Assembly (NCBI GenBank): GCA_026391435.1
Contig: JAPLEJ010000048.1
Location: 1 to 50,573, forward strand
Length of the DNA: 50,573 nucleotides
DNA from: Bacteroidota bacterium
GTDB taxonomy: Bacteria > Bacteroidota > Bacteroidia > Chitinophagales > Chitinophagaceae
Reading direction: 5' to 3'
The position numbers and the translations under genes were made by a program. This document shows positions 26,518 to 35,128 of the stretch, in pieces. The notes beneath the pieces were generated by a model. The model saw nothing but the letters and a program-made list of their open reading frames with translations. It had not been told where the DNA came from and searched no databases. Position 1 is the stretch's first letter, and every line of letters starts with the position of its first letter.

Positions 26518-26952
26518 ATGAAAAAAATCATTGTCATCCTTGGCCTATTTTTAACGATTTATAGTTCAGCCTCGGCACAAAATACCACTCCTATTGAGCA
26601 AGTTTTGAAATTCAAAAATGAAAGCTATGATTTTGGGAAAATAAGCTTCGGTAAACCAGCCAGTTATATCATTGAATTTACCAATATTGGGAAAGACACA
26701 TTAACCTTACTAAATGCTCGTCCAGGATGTGGCTGCACAACCCCTAATTTCAAACCGAATGAAAAAATTGCTCCTGGAAAAACAGGGCAGGTTCAAATTA
26801 CATTTAACGGAAGTGCGATGGGTACTTTTACAAGGGCAACTACTTTAGATTTTTCAGGTGGATTGGTTAAGCAAACACAATTTTCAGGGGAAGGGGTTGC
26901 CATCAACAATACACCAACAGCGCCCATCCTTACTGCTCCAATTAAACATTAA
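26518..26952 (+). CDS. Secreted DUF1573 protein 1
   Basis: A 144-aa protein with a signal peptide (about 1-20, ending SASA before QN) and one DUF1573 domain, an immunoglobulin-like all-beta fold of the ASPM/SPD-2/Hydin type. Characteristic parts are YDFGKISFGKPASYIIEFTN and PGCGCTTPNFKP, ending with the typical FSGEG strand. Proteins of this family are exported in Bacteroidota and have no known biochemical role. The C-terminus is a short Pro/Thr-rich tail. A second DUF1573 gene follows after 22 bases, so the two are probably one transcript. Confidence 0.9.
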   Translation: MKKIIVILGLFLTIYSSASAQNTTPIEQVLKFKNESYDFGKISFGKPASYIIEFTNIGKDTLTLLNARPGCGCTTPNFKPNEKIAPGKTGQVQITFNGSAMGTFTRATTLDFSGGLVKQTQFSGEGVAINNTPTAPILTAPIKH

Positions 26953-26974
26953 TTCGTAAATAATATTTGAAATT

Positions 26975-27334
26975 ATGAAAATACAGACATTCATCTTAGG
27001 GCTACTTATTTCCTTTACAAGTATTGCGCAAACGGGGATTCAATTTGATAAAACAACTTACAATTACGGAAAAATTAAAAAGGGTATTCACAAATCGGTC
27101 ATTTTTAGTTTTTTAAATAGCAATGCGAAGCCTGCGGTTATAGAATTCGCAAATGCAGAATGTGGTTGTACACAACCGGAATATAATCAAACACCTATTT
27201 TAAAAGGTCAAAAAGGGACTATAAAAATTACTTATACTGCACCATTTAACGGCGTCTTCAAAAAAAAGGTGACAGTTAAATTTGCTGGAATAAAAGACCC
27301 TACGGAGTTAACCATCGAAGGGGAAGTCATCTGA
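26975..27334 (+). CDS. Secreted DUF1573 protein 2
   Basis: A 119-aa protein with a signal peptide (about 1-18, ending SIAQ) and one DUF1573 domain: YNYGKIKKGIHKSVIFSFLN, then AECGCTQPEY, and a final strand TIEGEV. It shares the fold and the CGCT cysteine motif with the gene just upstream, but the two differ over most positions. They look like an old duplication or a set of two related subunits. It lacks the C-terminal tail of its neighbour. Function is unknown. Confidence 0.88.
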   Translation: MKIQTFILGLLISFTSIAQTGIQFDKTTYNYGKIKKGIHKSVIFSFLNSNAKPAVIEFANAECGCTQPEYNQTPILKGQKGTIKITYTAPFNGVFKKKVTVKFAGIKDPTELTIEGEVI

Positions 27335-27511
27335 ATAATAACGAACGATCGGAATGATTTAATAAAAAGACATTCATTTGGCTATGGATTGCCTTGAACA
27401 AGCCTTATTGATTTACCCCAATAACTAATCAATCGCAATAGATGGCTGGCTTAAAAGCCCTGTCCGTATATATTTAACAATAAGTTATTAAATAGGTATT
27501 AAAATGGATAC

Positions 27512-27519
27512 TACCTTTG
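27512..27519 (+). promoter_or_regulatory. -7 box upstream of a possible small RNA
   Basis: TACCTTTG matches TAnnTTTG exactly in a gene-free region, and no protein gene begins downstream on the plus strand. A -33 TTTG is not evident. Confidence 0.5.
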
Positions 27520-27524
27520 GTATG

Positions 27525-27601
27525 TATTGGAGAGGTTTGGTTACCCATACAAGCAAGCAATCGAAAATAGCCCCTTAGTTCTCTTTGGGGCTGTTTTTTT
27601 T
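27525..27601 (+). ncRNA. Candidate small RNA
   Basis: A stretch of about 77 bases lies between an exact -7 box (27512-27519) and a hairpin followed by eight T residues (27569-27592 plus 27594-27601). It holds no credible protein gene: the only ORF would be 18 codons, beginning upstream of the predicted transcription start. The 3' hairpin with T-tract is the usual form of bacterial sRNA ends. The alternative is that the box is chance and the hairpin simply ends the DUF1573 transcript, whose stop lies 235 bases upstream. I do not recognise the sequence as a known RNA family. Confidence 0.35.
27569..27601. terminator. Intrinsic terminator
   Basis: AGCCCC (27569-27574) pairs with GGGGCT (27587-27592) across a 12-nt loop, followed by G and eight T residues on the plus strand. 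On the minus strand the stem is followed by a short T-tract, so it may work weakly for that direction too. The rest of the 287-bp gap (27335-27510) shows no gene or strong structure. Confidence 0.75.
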
Positions 27602-27621
27602 AATAAAGTGTCGCTAATAAT

Positions 27622-28335
27622 TTAATAATTATGAGTAGGAATATTATAAGTGCCTTTATCCCTGGCTTGACTTATGTACAACATTACTTGGTATACTAAT
27701 TTGCTTTTTACAGGCTTCCCATTAACGTTAGCTGGAATAAACTCATAAGCATCTTGATGTAAGTCCTTAATGGATTGTTTAAATTCAACATTATAAAATG
27801 TAGAAATATAGTTAATACTAAATCCTTCCATTTTCCCTGTAGCAGAAACATCAAAAACATACTCCATTAATATATCCTCTTTTTGATCCTTGGCAGCTTG
27901 AGGTAAATTACGTTCATTATATAACAAATAAAATCCATAATTCAGTCCACCAATCTTTACAGGTGTAACTACCTTTGGCTTTACTAAACCAGCTGTATCA
28001 ACATCAGATCTTTGTTTTACAATGGTGCCTTCGTCGGGAATATTGTATAATAATTTTTTGTTGGTAAAATCGTACACCTGCACTAAGTCGCCATTGGAAC
28101 TAAAGTAATTCCATATACTATCTTTAAATCCATTGTTATATTTACCCCTAGCCAATTCACGATTACTGCTATTTACGATAAAACATTCTCCAAGCTTTAA
28201 TTTTTTATTATTCTTATCCGTTTCATAATTTTCAACTAAAGTATGGGCAACTCTCATTTTACGCCAAACTAAGTTTTGCGCATTTAAAAATTGACAAAAT
28301 AATAAAGTAATAAAAAATACAATAGTCTTTTTCAT
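27622..28335 (-). CDS. Secreted protein with MORN-like and TonB C-terminal-like parts
   Basis: A 237-aa exported protein with a signal peptide (about 1-19, ending LNAQ). Residues 55-95 read like the repeats of MORN/YwqK proteins (ARGKYNNGFKDSIWNYFSSNG). The C-terminal third (about 145-225) resembles a TonB C-terminal or energy-transducer-like domain, with FIPANVNGKPVKSKLVYQVM matching its usual AxxxGxPVxxxxxxxI pattern. There is no transmembrane anchor beyond the signal, so it is not a complete TonB. Combined MORN plus TonB-C proteins are frequent in Bacteroidota and their role is unknown. A near-consensus -7 box TACCTTTA lies at 28373-28380 on the minus strand. Confidence 0.75.
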   Translation of the reverse strand: MKKTIVFFITLLFCQFLNAQNLVWRKMRVAHTLVENYETDKNNKKLKLGECFIVNSSNRELARGKYNNGFKDSIWNYFSSNGDLVQVYDFTNKKLLYNIPDEGTIVKQRSDVDTAGLVKPKVVTPVKIGGLNYGFYLLYNERNLPQAAKDQKEDILMEYVFDVSATGKMEGFSINYISTFYNVEFKQSIKDLHQDAYEFIPANVNGKPVKSKLVYQVMLYISQARDKGTYNIPTHNY

Positions 28336-28385
28336 ATTATAAAAATTAGTAATTAAAATATTGTTTCAAAATTAAAGGTACATAA

Positions 28386-28427
28386 AAAAAGAGTCCCGTA
28401 ACGATTGCTCGTGACGGGACTCTTTTT
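28386..28427 (-). terminator. Strong terminator of the sus operon
   Basis: A 14-bp perfect stem (28386-28399 with 28414-28427) is extended, after one mismatch, by ACGA/TCGT around a TTGC loop. T residues occur on both strands. It lies 19 bases after the stop of the DUF1735 gene and ends the susC-susD-DUF1735 transcript. Confidence 0.88.
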
Positions 28428-28445
28428 TATTGAATAGTTAAACTA

Positions 28446-29396
28446 TTATCTAACTCCATTATAAGTATAAACCTCATCAAATGCAACACGGTGACCCGCA
28501 ATAACACTTGGTTGGTTCATCCAATATTTCACCTTTAATGTTTTTGAGCTTGGATCCCAAGTATTAACACCTGAAGGATCAAGTTCAGCCGAACGGCCAT
28601 TTGAAGCTGGTTGACCATATACATTTATAACACTAGTCACTTTATTTGATGCATCAATGTTAAATTCAACACCAAAAGATCCATAATAACTAAGACCACC
28701 GCCATTAAGTATAGAATGGTAAATACCTCCTATGGCGTTATCATACAAGCGAACTGTGTTAGCACCACTAGTAACCAATCCAGCTTTAAGCGGATATCTA
28801 CCAGTAAGTCCAGAGTTAGCTGCGTCAACCATTGTACCCATTCCAGTATACGCGCCATCATAAATATTACGCACACCAAATGAATAAACAGCATCTGCAT
28901 AGTTACCACTGATGACTTCACCAGCAGAAACAGCAGAAACTTTAACTGGCACGCCATAAGCTGCATTAAAATTAAATTCAGGACTTACGGTAACCTTTCC
29001 TTCTACTGTCGTTTGGTTTGTTCCTGCTTTAATTGTTACTGAAGTAGGAAATGAGATAACTGAAGAAGGAGGAATGGTCTTTTTTGTACCATTTTTAGCA
29101 TTATAAGCATCCAAAGATGCTTGAGATAAAGCAAGCGTTACAACAACATCTTTTGTTGCATTTCCTGGACCAGTACGATGCACATTGATATTGAATGTTT
29201 TACTTGCGCCTGCTGCAACGGAACCTAAATCGGAATAATATCCTTGGATTCCAGAACTCGTCACATTGTCACCTGTATTGGCAAGCTCAACTACATTACT
29301 CGCATAGGATGGATCAATATTCATTCTTCCCTCCTTCAAACAAGAAGTAAGCGAAAGTATAAATACTCCAAGAAGTATGATTTTTATATTTTTCAT
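28446..29396 (-). CDS. DUF1735-type surface lipoprotein (SusE-like)
   Basis: A 316-aa lipoprotein encoded directly after susD. The N-terminus has a lipobox LTSC with Cys19 as the lipidated residue. Residues 35-170 look like a DUF1735/BT3987-like domain: beta-rich, with VTLALSQASLDAYNAKNG and FPTSVTIKAGTNQTTVEGKVTV. The remaining part, with repeated YDNAIGG and VINVYGQPAS-like strands, is a second all-beta domain. In Bacteroidota such proteins sit on the cell surface and are thought to bind the glycan or other ligand imported by the neighbouring SusC/SusD pair. It starts 19 bases after the susD stop and is followed by a strong terminator. Confidence 0.85.
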   Translation of the reverse strand: MKNIKIILLGVFILSLTSCLKEGRMNIDPSYASNVVELANTGDNVTSSGIQGYYSDLGSVAAGASKTFNINVHRTGPGNATKDVVVTLALSQASLDAYNAKNGTKKTIPPSSVISFPTSVTIKAGTNQTTVEGKVTVSPEFNFNAAYGVPVKVSAVSAGEVISGNYADAVYSFGVRNIYDGAYTGMGTMVDAANSGLTGRYPLKAGLVTSGANTVRLYDNAIGGIYHSILNGGGLSYYGSFGVEFNIDASNKVTSVINVYGQPASNGRSAELDPSGVNTWDPSSKTLKVKYWMNQPSVIAGHRVAFDEVYTYNGVR

Positions 29397-29415
29397 GTTT
29401 TTAAAAATTTAATTT

Positions 29416-31005
29416 TTATTTTGCCCAAAATATTAGTGAAGTGAATGGAGAAATCCCTTTAGGTACATTTGATGAATTGTAAGAACCTTCAGCAACTGGA
29501 TATAATACACGTGTAGGTAATCTATCCGGTCTTGTACTTTCAGAAACTTTTGAAGCAAAAGTTTGAAATGCCGTAGCTCCTGGTGCATTATTTAAAGTAG
29601 GATACAAAGTACGACGGTAATCATTCCATGATTGATCGCTATTCACAAAATTTAAAGCTATCCATTTTTGAGTAATGATGGCTTCCAATTTTTGAGCAGC
29701 TGTTGTAGCCAAATCATAATTTACTAAGTAACTTGATGAATTTTCAGTTAAATAGCTTGCTACATCTGCAGTTACATTACCTGAAATTGAACCATCAGGT
29801 AACATATATAGATAATTAAATGAAGCTGTAATTCCTTTATTAAATGCTGTAGCGGCAGTTGTAGTAGTGATGATTCCGTTTAAAGCAGCTTCAGCTTGTA
29901 TAAAATAGCTTTCAGCAGCTGTGATCAAAGGCAAACCAGCGTTTGGTCCTTTTAAAACACCTATAGTATTACCAGCAGAACTTCCAGTTCTTGATGTACT
30001 AGGGAACCAAAATGTACCATCAGGGCAAGAAACAACATTTACACTCTCATTACCTAATTGGTTAGTCGGAGTAGTTGGGAATTGATAGTAAACTGCTTTA
30101 CCACGACCATTGTCGGATAATTTACCACCATCATAAAATGTTTTAATAAAGGTAGAAGGCATCCAAGATTTAGTACCTGGAGAACCAGTGTATCCCCAAG
30201 CCCAGTTGTTCCATTTTGGATTTTGCTTACCATTATCGCGAACGTAACCAGGGTTAATTAAAGCATCGGTCGTTAAGAAACCGTCACTACTAAATGTATT
30301 ATTAGTGAAAGTTACCTTACCTGCACCACGAACCAAAAGTCTCAACTTAATAGTATTTGCTAATTGTTTCCACTTAGTAGCACTGCCTCCAAACATAATA
30401 TCTGAAGTTCCTAAGGGAACCACATCCGTATTGGTAGCACCAGTATTAAAAGTAGCAATCGCTTTATCTAATTCGTCAGCACATGCTTTATAAACAGATG
30501 CAGCAGCGTCATATTTCGGTGTTAGCGTAGGTTTAGTTCCTTGCTGAAGCGCTTCTGTATAAGGAACATCATTGTAGGTATCTACTAGCAATTGATAATG
30601 CAATGCTTTCATGATTCTAGCAGCTGCATTATGATATGCGTAGTTTTTATCACCATCAGTTTTGTTAAGGATGGTTTGATAGTCTTCTAATAAATCGAAA
30701 GAAGAACTAAATAAACCAGCGTATTCAGCAGTGCTGAAGTTATAGGTAATGGAAGTACCAAAACCACCATAACCACCTGCATTAGCTGCATAACCTCCTA
30801 CTTGTGCTCCGTAGCCATTAAAGGAGTTTATTAAACCAGCGGTGTAGTTTAATGCTTGAGGTAAAATTAAAGATGCTGATGCAGATGTCGCATTATTTGG
30901 ATCGACATTTATATCCAAATACTTATTACAGGAAGTGGCTACTAGCATCACCCCTGAAAGAATTATTGCGGTTATATTTTTCATATTTTTCATATTTTTT
31001 ATCAT
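29416..31005 (-). CDS. susD: SusD/RagB-family nutrient-binding lipoprotein
   Basis: A 529-aa surface lipoprotein of the SusD-like group 2 type, which forms a lid over its SusC channel and binds the incoming nutrient. The lipobox is VATSC, giving Cys26, followed by NKYLDINVDPNN, the usual start of mature members. Helical tetratricopeptide-like parts include ARIMKALHYQLLVDTYNDVPYTEAL and the C-terminal WNDYRRTLYPTLN with RLPTRVLYPVAE. The initiating Met may be 1, 5 or 8 of the frame. The 61-bp gap from susC holds a weak 5-bp hairpin (31024-31028 with 31036-31040), which might reduce read-through. The ligand cannot be predicted. Confidence 0.93.
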   Translation of the reverse strand: MIKNMKNMKNITAIILSGVMLVATSCNKYLDINVDPNNATSASASLILPQALNYTAGLINSFNGYGAQVGGYAANAGGYGGFGTSITYNFSTAEYAGLFSSSFDLLEDYQTILNKTDGDKNYAYHNAAARIMKALHYQLLVDTYNDVPYTEALQQGTKPTLTPKYDAAASVYKACADELDKAIATFNTGATNTDVVPLGTSDIMFGGSATKWKQLANTIKLRLLVRGAGKVTFTNNTFSSDGFLTTDALINPGYVRDNGKQNPKWNNWAWGYTGSPGTKSWMPSTFIKTFYDGGKLSDNGRGKAVYYQFPTTPTNQLGNESVNVVSCPDGTFWFPSTSRTGSSAGNTIGVLKGPNAGLPLITAAESYFIQAEAALNGIITTTTAATAFNKGITASFNYLYMLPDGSISGNVTADVASYLTENSSSYLVNYDLATTAAQKLEAIITQKWIALNFVNSDQSWNDYRRTLYPTLNNAPGATAFQTFASKVSESTRPDRLPTRVLYPVAEGSYNSSNVPKGISPFTSLIFWAK

Positions 31006-31066
31006 TACACTTTTTTAGTTGAACACTCAGCTAAAGAGTGGGTTTGATTTGTTATAATGATTCCAT

Positions 31067-34000
31067 TTAGAATTTAAATGATACTGTTGCACCATAATAT
31101 CTTGATGGAGGTGTTTCAAGACCTGACAAACCAACACCATTACTTGTACTTCCTGCACTACTGTACTCAGGATCTGTGTAATAGTTGTCTTTTGGAGTCC
31201 AAACAAATAAGTTACGACCTTGAACACTTACTGTAAGACCTTTAATGAATTTGGTTTTTGCCAAGTACTTAGAAGGCACATCATAAGCAAGTGTTAACTC
31301 TCTTAATTTCCAGAAATCAGCAGAAGTGACATAGTTTGAAGCTACACCACGGTTGATACCATCTGACCAGAAGCCATTGTTACCATTACCATTTGCAATT
31401 TCAATATTTGTATTCTTTATGTAAGAACCAGGATTAGCTGGATCAGCAATAACTGAATTAGGGTATACAAAACGTTTACGATCGTAAATTGCTGTTCTCC
31501 AACCTGTACCTGACCAATCGGTACTTCCACCCATTGTGTTGTAGATAAAAGCGCCACCACGGTACTCCAATAGGAAGGAGAAAGTAAGGCTCTTATATTT
31601 AATACTTCCGTCTACGCCCATTTTGTATCTAGCTTGAGATTGACCTAATATTGAAATAGTATCAGCTTGAAGTGGTAAACCAGTTGCGGCATCCACAATC
31701 ACATGTCCTGTTTTATCACGCTTATAATCAAATCCCATGATAACCGGGAACTGTTGACCAGCTACTGCATAAATATTACTAGATATACCTAATTTAGGTA
31801 AATCAGCACTAATAGAAATAACTGTATTGTCTAAGTAGGTAAAATTACCACCTACTGTAACATTCCAATCTTTTGATCTGATTGGAGTGACATGTGCAGT
31901 AACCTCAAGACCCTTACTATTTGTTTCACCAGTATTGGTTCTTAAAGCTGTAAAACCAGTAGTTCCAGAAACACCCGTACTAACCGTTTGATTGGTAGTA
32001 TTGGTATTGAATACACTCACACTTGATGTAAAACGATCATTGAATAAATTCATGTCCATACCAAACTCATACCCTTGAGTAATCTCTGGCTTTAAGTCTG
32101 GTGATACTAAACTGTTTCCTACCGTATAACCCGCTTGTGCTCCAAATGGAAAACCACTTGCTGGAGAAAAAGTAGGTAATAAAGAGTATGGTCCTAAGTT
32201 CACTTGACCTACTTTTGACCAACCACCCCTTAGTTTTAAATAATTAATAACATTGCTATTTTTTAAGAAATCGAATGCGTCAGTTGCTAAAAAAGACAAT
32301 TCAGCAGCTGGGTAATAGAAAGATCTATTTTTTTCTGATAAAACTGAAACCCAGTCATTACGTGCAGAAACTGTTAAGAATAAATAATTTTTATACCCAA
32401 AAGTACCTTTTCCGTATGCACCCATTGAACGTGAAAGAGAATTTGATTCACTTGCACCTGGTGTACCTACTCCATTGCTTACATTATATAATTCTGGAAT
32501 TACTAAACCAGCACCACTCACATTGATACCTTTACCTTGATCTTGTTTCCATTGACCACCTAAGATAACATTCAAACTGAAGTCTTTAATTGTTTTCTTG
32601 TATTGAGTTAAGAAGTCAGTTAACAAATTTGTAGAATATCCCATACCATCCTGAACATTCGCTTTAATATCTGATTTACTACTTTGATCTGTATGCTTAG
32701 CCCAATCAGAATAGATATAAGAACCATTCCAGTTCTTATTAGAATAGTTACGAGTGGTTATACCTTGACGAGCAATGAAATCTAATCCCTTAATAGGAGT
32801 AAACTTAACTTCCACGTTCGCAGTTAAATAATCATTTCTTGTTGCCGAACGATTATTAGCTGCCGTGAAATAAGGGTTACCATACCAAGGATTGTAAAAT
32901 CCATTAGGAGTAGAGAACTTATCGTTCTTCCAATCCCAATAACGAGTAATATCAATATTCACAGGCATGTTTAACATTTGGTCATACATGGTTCCTGTTG
33001 CTGTAGTGATATCATATCGGTTTTGAGTATAAGATGTACTATAAGTTACATTGATTGTTTTACCAATTCTTCTTGTACCATTTAAACGTACGTTAGCACG
33101 ATTGTAATTGTCACCAGGTGTAGTACCTTTTTGAGTTACATATTGTGCAGAGAAGTATAAGGTAGAATTTGCATCTCCATTAGATATATTAAAATCTGTT
33201 TGTTGAATAGATCCTTTGTTCCAGAAGTCATTATGTCCAGGATAAAATTTATAGTAAGTTGAATCCTGAGAACCATCTACTAAAAAATCTCCTAATGGTC
33301 GCTTAGTTCCGTCAAAAGCTGGACCATAAGATTGGTTCTCTAAGTAAGAGAAATTACCGTATCCAAATTGATCAACTCCGTAACCACTTCCACCTGCACC
33401 AAATCCTGTTTGGATTTTAGGGAAAAAGGCAACTTCCTCCATTGTACTTGTTTGAGAAAATCCAATTTGAGTTACACCATTTTTTCCTTTTTTAGTAGTT
33501 ACAATCAAGGCACCGTTAGATGCTTGAGAACCATATAAGGCCGCCGCACCAGAACCGTTCAAGACAACGATGTCTTCAACATCTTCAGGGTTTAAGTTAC
33601 CTAACATAGAAGAAGGAACGATTACGTTATCCAAAACCAACAATGCTTCGTTGTTTCCAGTTAATGAACGTTGACCTCTTAATACTAAACGGTAATTAGG
33701 GTTAATACCACCACCCACATTACTTACTTGTAATCCAGCAACTTTACCTTGTAAACCTCCAGCAATACTGGTTGATTTACCGGCTACTAAAGTTTCTGCT
33801 TTTACAATTGTGCTGGCAGTACCAAGTTCCTTTCTTTTTGCTTTAATACCACCCGCAGTAACCACTACCTCGTCCATTACATTAACTTGTTCAGTTAAAG
33901 TAACATTAAGTGTAGCGCCCGGAGCAATTTTGATCCTTTCAGATCTAAAGCCAATTGAACTGAATAATACAAAATCACCAGTTTGAGCTTTAATCTCATA

Positions 34001-34177
34001 CTCCCCTTTTTCATTCGTAATCACAGCTTTTTCAGCTTTTCCTTGTAATCTCACAGTCACTCCTTGAAGGGGGGCTGCATTTTGATCACCTACTTTTCCT
34101 TTAAGAGTTCTGACCTGCGCAAACGCAACAGAGCTCATGGAAAATAACACAACGAATGTGCACAGTAGTTTTCTCAT
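31067..34177 (-). CDS. susC: SusC/RagA-family TonB-dependent transporter
   Basis: A 1036-aa outer-membrane transporter that imports nutrients with energy from TonB. The signal peptide is MRKLLCTFVVLFSMSSVAFA. A carboxypeptidase-regulatory-like beta domain follows (about 24-105: LKGKVGDQNAAPLQGVTVRLQG). The plug begins with the TonB box region near MDEVVVTAGGIKAKRKELG and includes LVLRGQRSLTGNNEALLVLDNVIVP and VLNGSGAAALYGSQASNGALIVTTKKG, the SusC signature. The rest is a beta-barrel ending in aromatic YYGATVSFKF, as outer-membrane insertion needs. The ATG at 34177 is preferred to a start 14 residues earlier. No N-terminal STN domain, so no direct sigma signalling. Confidence 0.95.
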   Translation of the reverse strand: MRKLLCTFVVLFSMSSVAFAQVRTLKGKVGDQNAAPLQGVTVRLQGKAEKAVITNEKGEYEIKAQTGDFVLFSSIGFRSERIKIAPGATLNVTLTEQVNVMDEVVVTAGGIKAKRKELGTASTIVKAETLVAGKSTSIAGGLQGKVAGLQVSNVGGGINPNYRLVLRGQRSLTGNNEALLVLDNVIVPSSMLGNLNPEDVEDIVVLNGSGAAALYGSQASNGALIVTTKKGKNGVTQIGFSQTSTMEEVAFFPKIQTGFGAGGSGYGVDQFGYGNFSYLENQSYGPAFDGTKRPLGDFLVDGSQDSTYYKFYPGHNDFWNKGSIQQTDFNISNGDANSTLYFSAQYVTQKGTTPGDNYNRANVRLNGTRRIGKTINVTYSTSYTQNRYDITTATGTMYDQMLNMPVNIDITRYWDWKNDKFSTPNGFYNPWYGNPYFTAANNRSATRNDYLTANVEVKFTPIKGLDFIARQGITTRNYSNKNWNGSYIYSDWAKHTDQSSKSDIKANVQDGMGYSTNLLTDFLTQYKKTIKDFSLNVILGGQWKQDQGKGINVSGAGLVIPELYNVSNGVGTPGASESNSLSRSMGAYGKGTFGYKNYLFLTVSARNDWVSVLSEKNRSFYYPAAELSFLATDAFDFLKNSNVINYLKLRGGWSKVGQVNLGPYSLLPTFSPASGFPFGAQAGYTVGNSLVSPDLKPEITQGYEFGMDMNLFNDRFTSSVSVFNTNTTNQTVSTGVSGTTGFTALRTNTGETNSKGLEVTAHVTPIRSKDWNVTVGGNFTYLDNTVISISADLPKLGISSNIYAVAGQQFPVIMGFDYKRDKTGHVIVDAATGLPLQADTISILGQSQARYKMGVDGSIKYKSLTFSFLLEYRGGAFIYNTMGGSTDWSGTGWRTAIYDRKRFVYPNSVIADPANPGSYIKNTNIEIANGNGNNGFWSDGINRGVASNYVTSADFWKLRELTLAYDVPSKYLAKTKFIKGLTVSVQGRNLFVWTPKDNYYTDPEYSSAGSTSNGVGLSGLETPPSRYYGATVSFKF

Positions 34178-34214
34178 AATCAGATTTTTAGATTTAATAA
34201 TAATAATTTCGATT

Positions 34215-34222
34215 TTCAAATA
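34215..34222 (-). promoter_or_regulatory. -7 box of susC
   Basis: On the minus strand TATATTTG fits TAnnTTTG, 38 bases before the susC ATG at 34177. The surrounding DNA is extremely AT-rich and no -33 element is clear. Confidence 0.45.
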
Positions 34223-34732
34223 TAGATTTCGAATGATAAATATATATAAAATTCGCTTTCTACTTTAACAAATTGTTATGAATTTCAAAAAATAAACATA
34301 TATTTTATTTAATAAAGTATATATAATTTGTTTTCAATTGTTTAATATGTTATTTGGTAAAATTAGTTTTAGTCTTAAATCTAACTCTTTGCCTGCCATT
34401 TTAGCTTTTTAGGGGCTTTTGAGGGTATTTTTGGGTTTTTTAACGAATCGGGGTTCAGCAAGGATCATTCTTTAAATGAAGGTATTTAGACTCATAAATG
34501 GGCAGCCTACTTTTTAAAAGTTAAAAAAATCAACATGTATGGCTTGAGCCTATTTGTGAAACTAGCATCGAAACGATACTCGTTTTTTTAAAAAAATAGT
34601 GCTCCTATAGTTAATTAATAAAGATTGTAAATGATTCAAAAATAAATTTATCAAGAATTAGCGTGTAGTTATAAACATATTTAAAGTAGTCGCTCCATAC
34701 TGACCAGCATCACTCCTCTGCAATGAATTTTA
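34223..34732. other. Long AT-rich intergenic region between susC and nuoA
   Basis: About 510 bases without a credible gene. It separates the divergent susC and nuoA transcripts. It holds a short hairpin (AAACGA, 34571-34576, with TCGTTT, 34580-34585) followed by a run of T then A, which could be a weak terminator. Three to four G-runs lie between 34412 and 34453. No convincing TAnnTTTG box for nuoA was found, although the promoter of the whole operon should be here. Confidence 0.5.
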
Positions 34733-35128
34733 TTGGAAATTAATCGTAATTTTCCGCCTACTAATAATTCATATCCTATGGGTGCGATTTCTTTGATTGC
34801 TTTACTTATAGCTGCTATTGCATTTTCTGCTGGTGGCATTTTAGTTGGAAAAATATTAGTGAAGGGAAGCGCTAATCCTCAAAAGGGACAAGCCTACGAA
34901 TGCGGGATCCCTACTAGCACTTCACCTTGGCATCAATTTAATGTTGGCTATTATTTATTCGCTTTACTTTTTTTAATCTTTGATGTAGAGCTTATTTTTC
35001 TTTACCCATGGGCGGTTGTTGTAAAACAATTAGGTATGGTCGCTCTAATCGAAATCATCGTATTTATTTTTATATTATTCATGGGCTTTTTATATGCTCA
35101 TAAAAAAGGCGCATTAAAATGGAGTTAA
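34733..35128 (+). CDS. nuoA: NADH-quinone oxidoreductase subunit A
   Basis: A 131-aa inner-membrane subunit of complex I with three hydrophobic segments. The conserved loop [32 protein letters not shown] carries the family Cys and acidic residues near the quinone channel. The form YECGIPT with GYYLFA resembles, from memory, the NuoA of Bacteroides-type 11-subunit complexes rather than the usual Chitinophagaceae NuoA. The start is uncertain: the frame opens with TTG at 34733 (MEINRNFPP), while the first ATG is at 34778 and would leave no residues before the first helix. The gene overlaps nuoB by 10 bases. Confidence 0.93.
   Translation: MEINRNFPPTNNSYPMGAISLIALLIAAIAFSAGGILVGKILVKGSANPQKGQAYECGIPTSTSPWHQFNVGYYLFALLFLIFDVELIFLYPWAVVVKQLGMVALIEIIVFIFILFMGFLYAHKKGALKWS

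Noticed and set aside
27522..27578. An 18-codon ORF inside the possible small RNA
   Set aside because: Its ATG lies before or at the predicted transcription start and it ends inside the terminator hairpin.
31024..31040. A hairpin between susC and susD
   Set aside because: Only five base pairs with a seven-base loop; too weak to list as a terminator, though partial attenuation cannot be excluded.
34412..34453. Four G-runs that might form a G-quadruplex
   Set aside because: Loops of 6, 8 and 14 bases and mostly three-G runs predict a weak structure; the region is otherwise ordinary AT-rich DNA.
34722..34742. A six-codon ORF starting with ATG just upstream of nuoA
   Set aside because: Too short, out of frame with nuoA, and overlapping its start; no evidence of a leader peptide.
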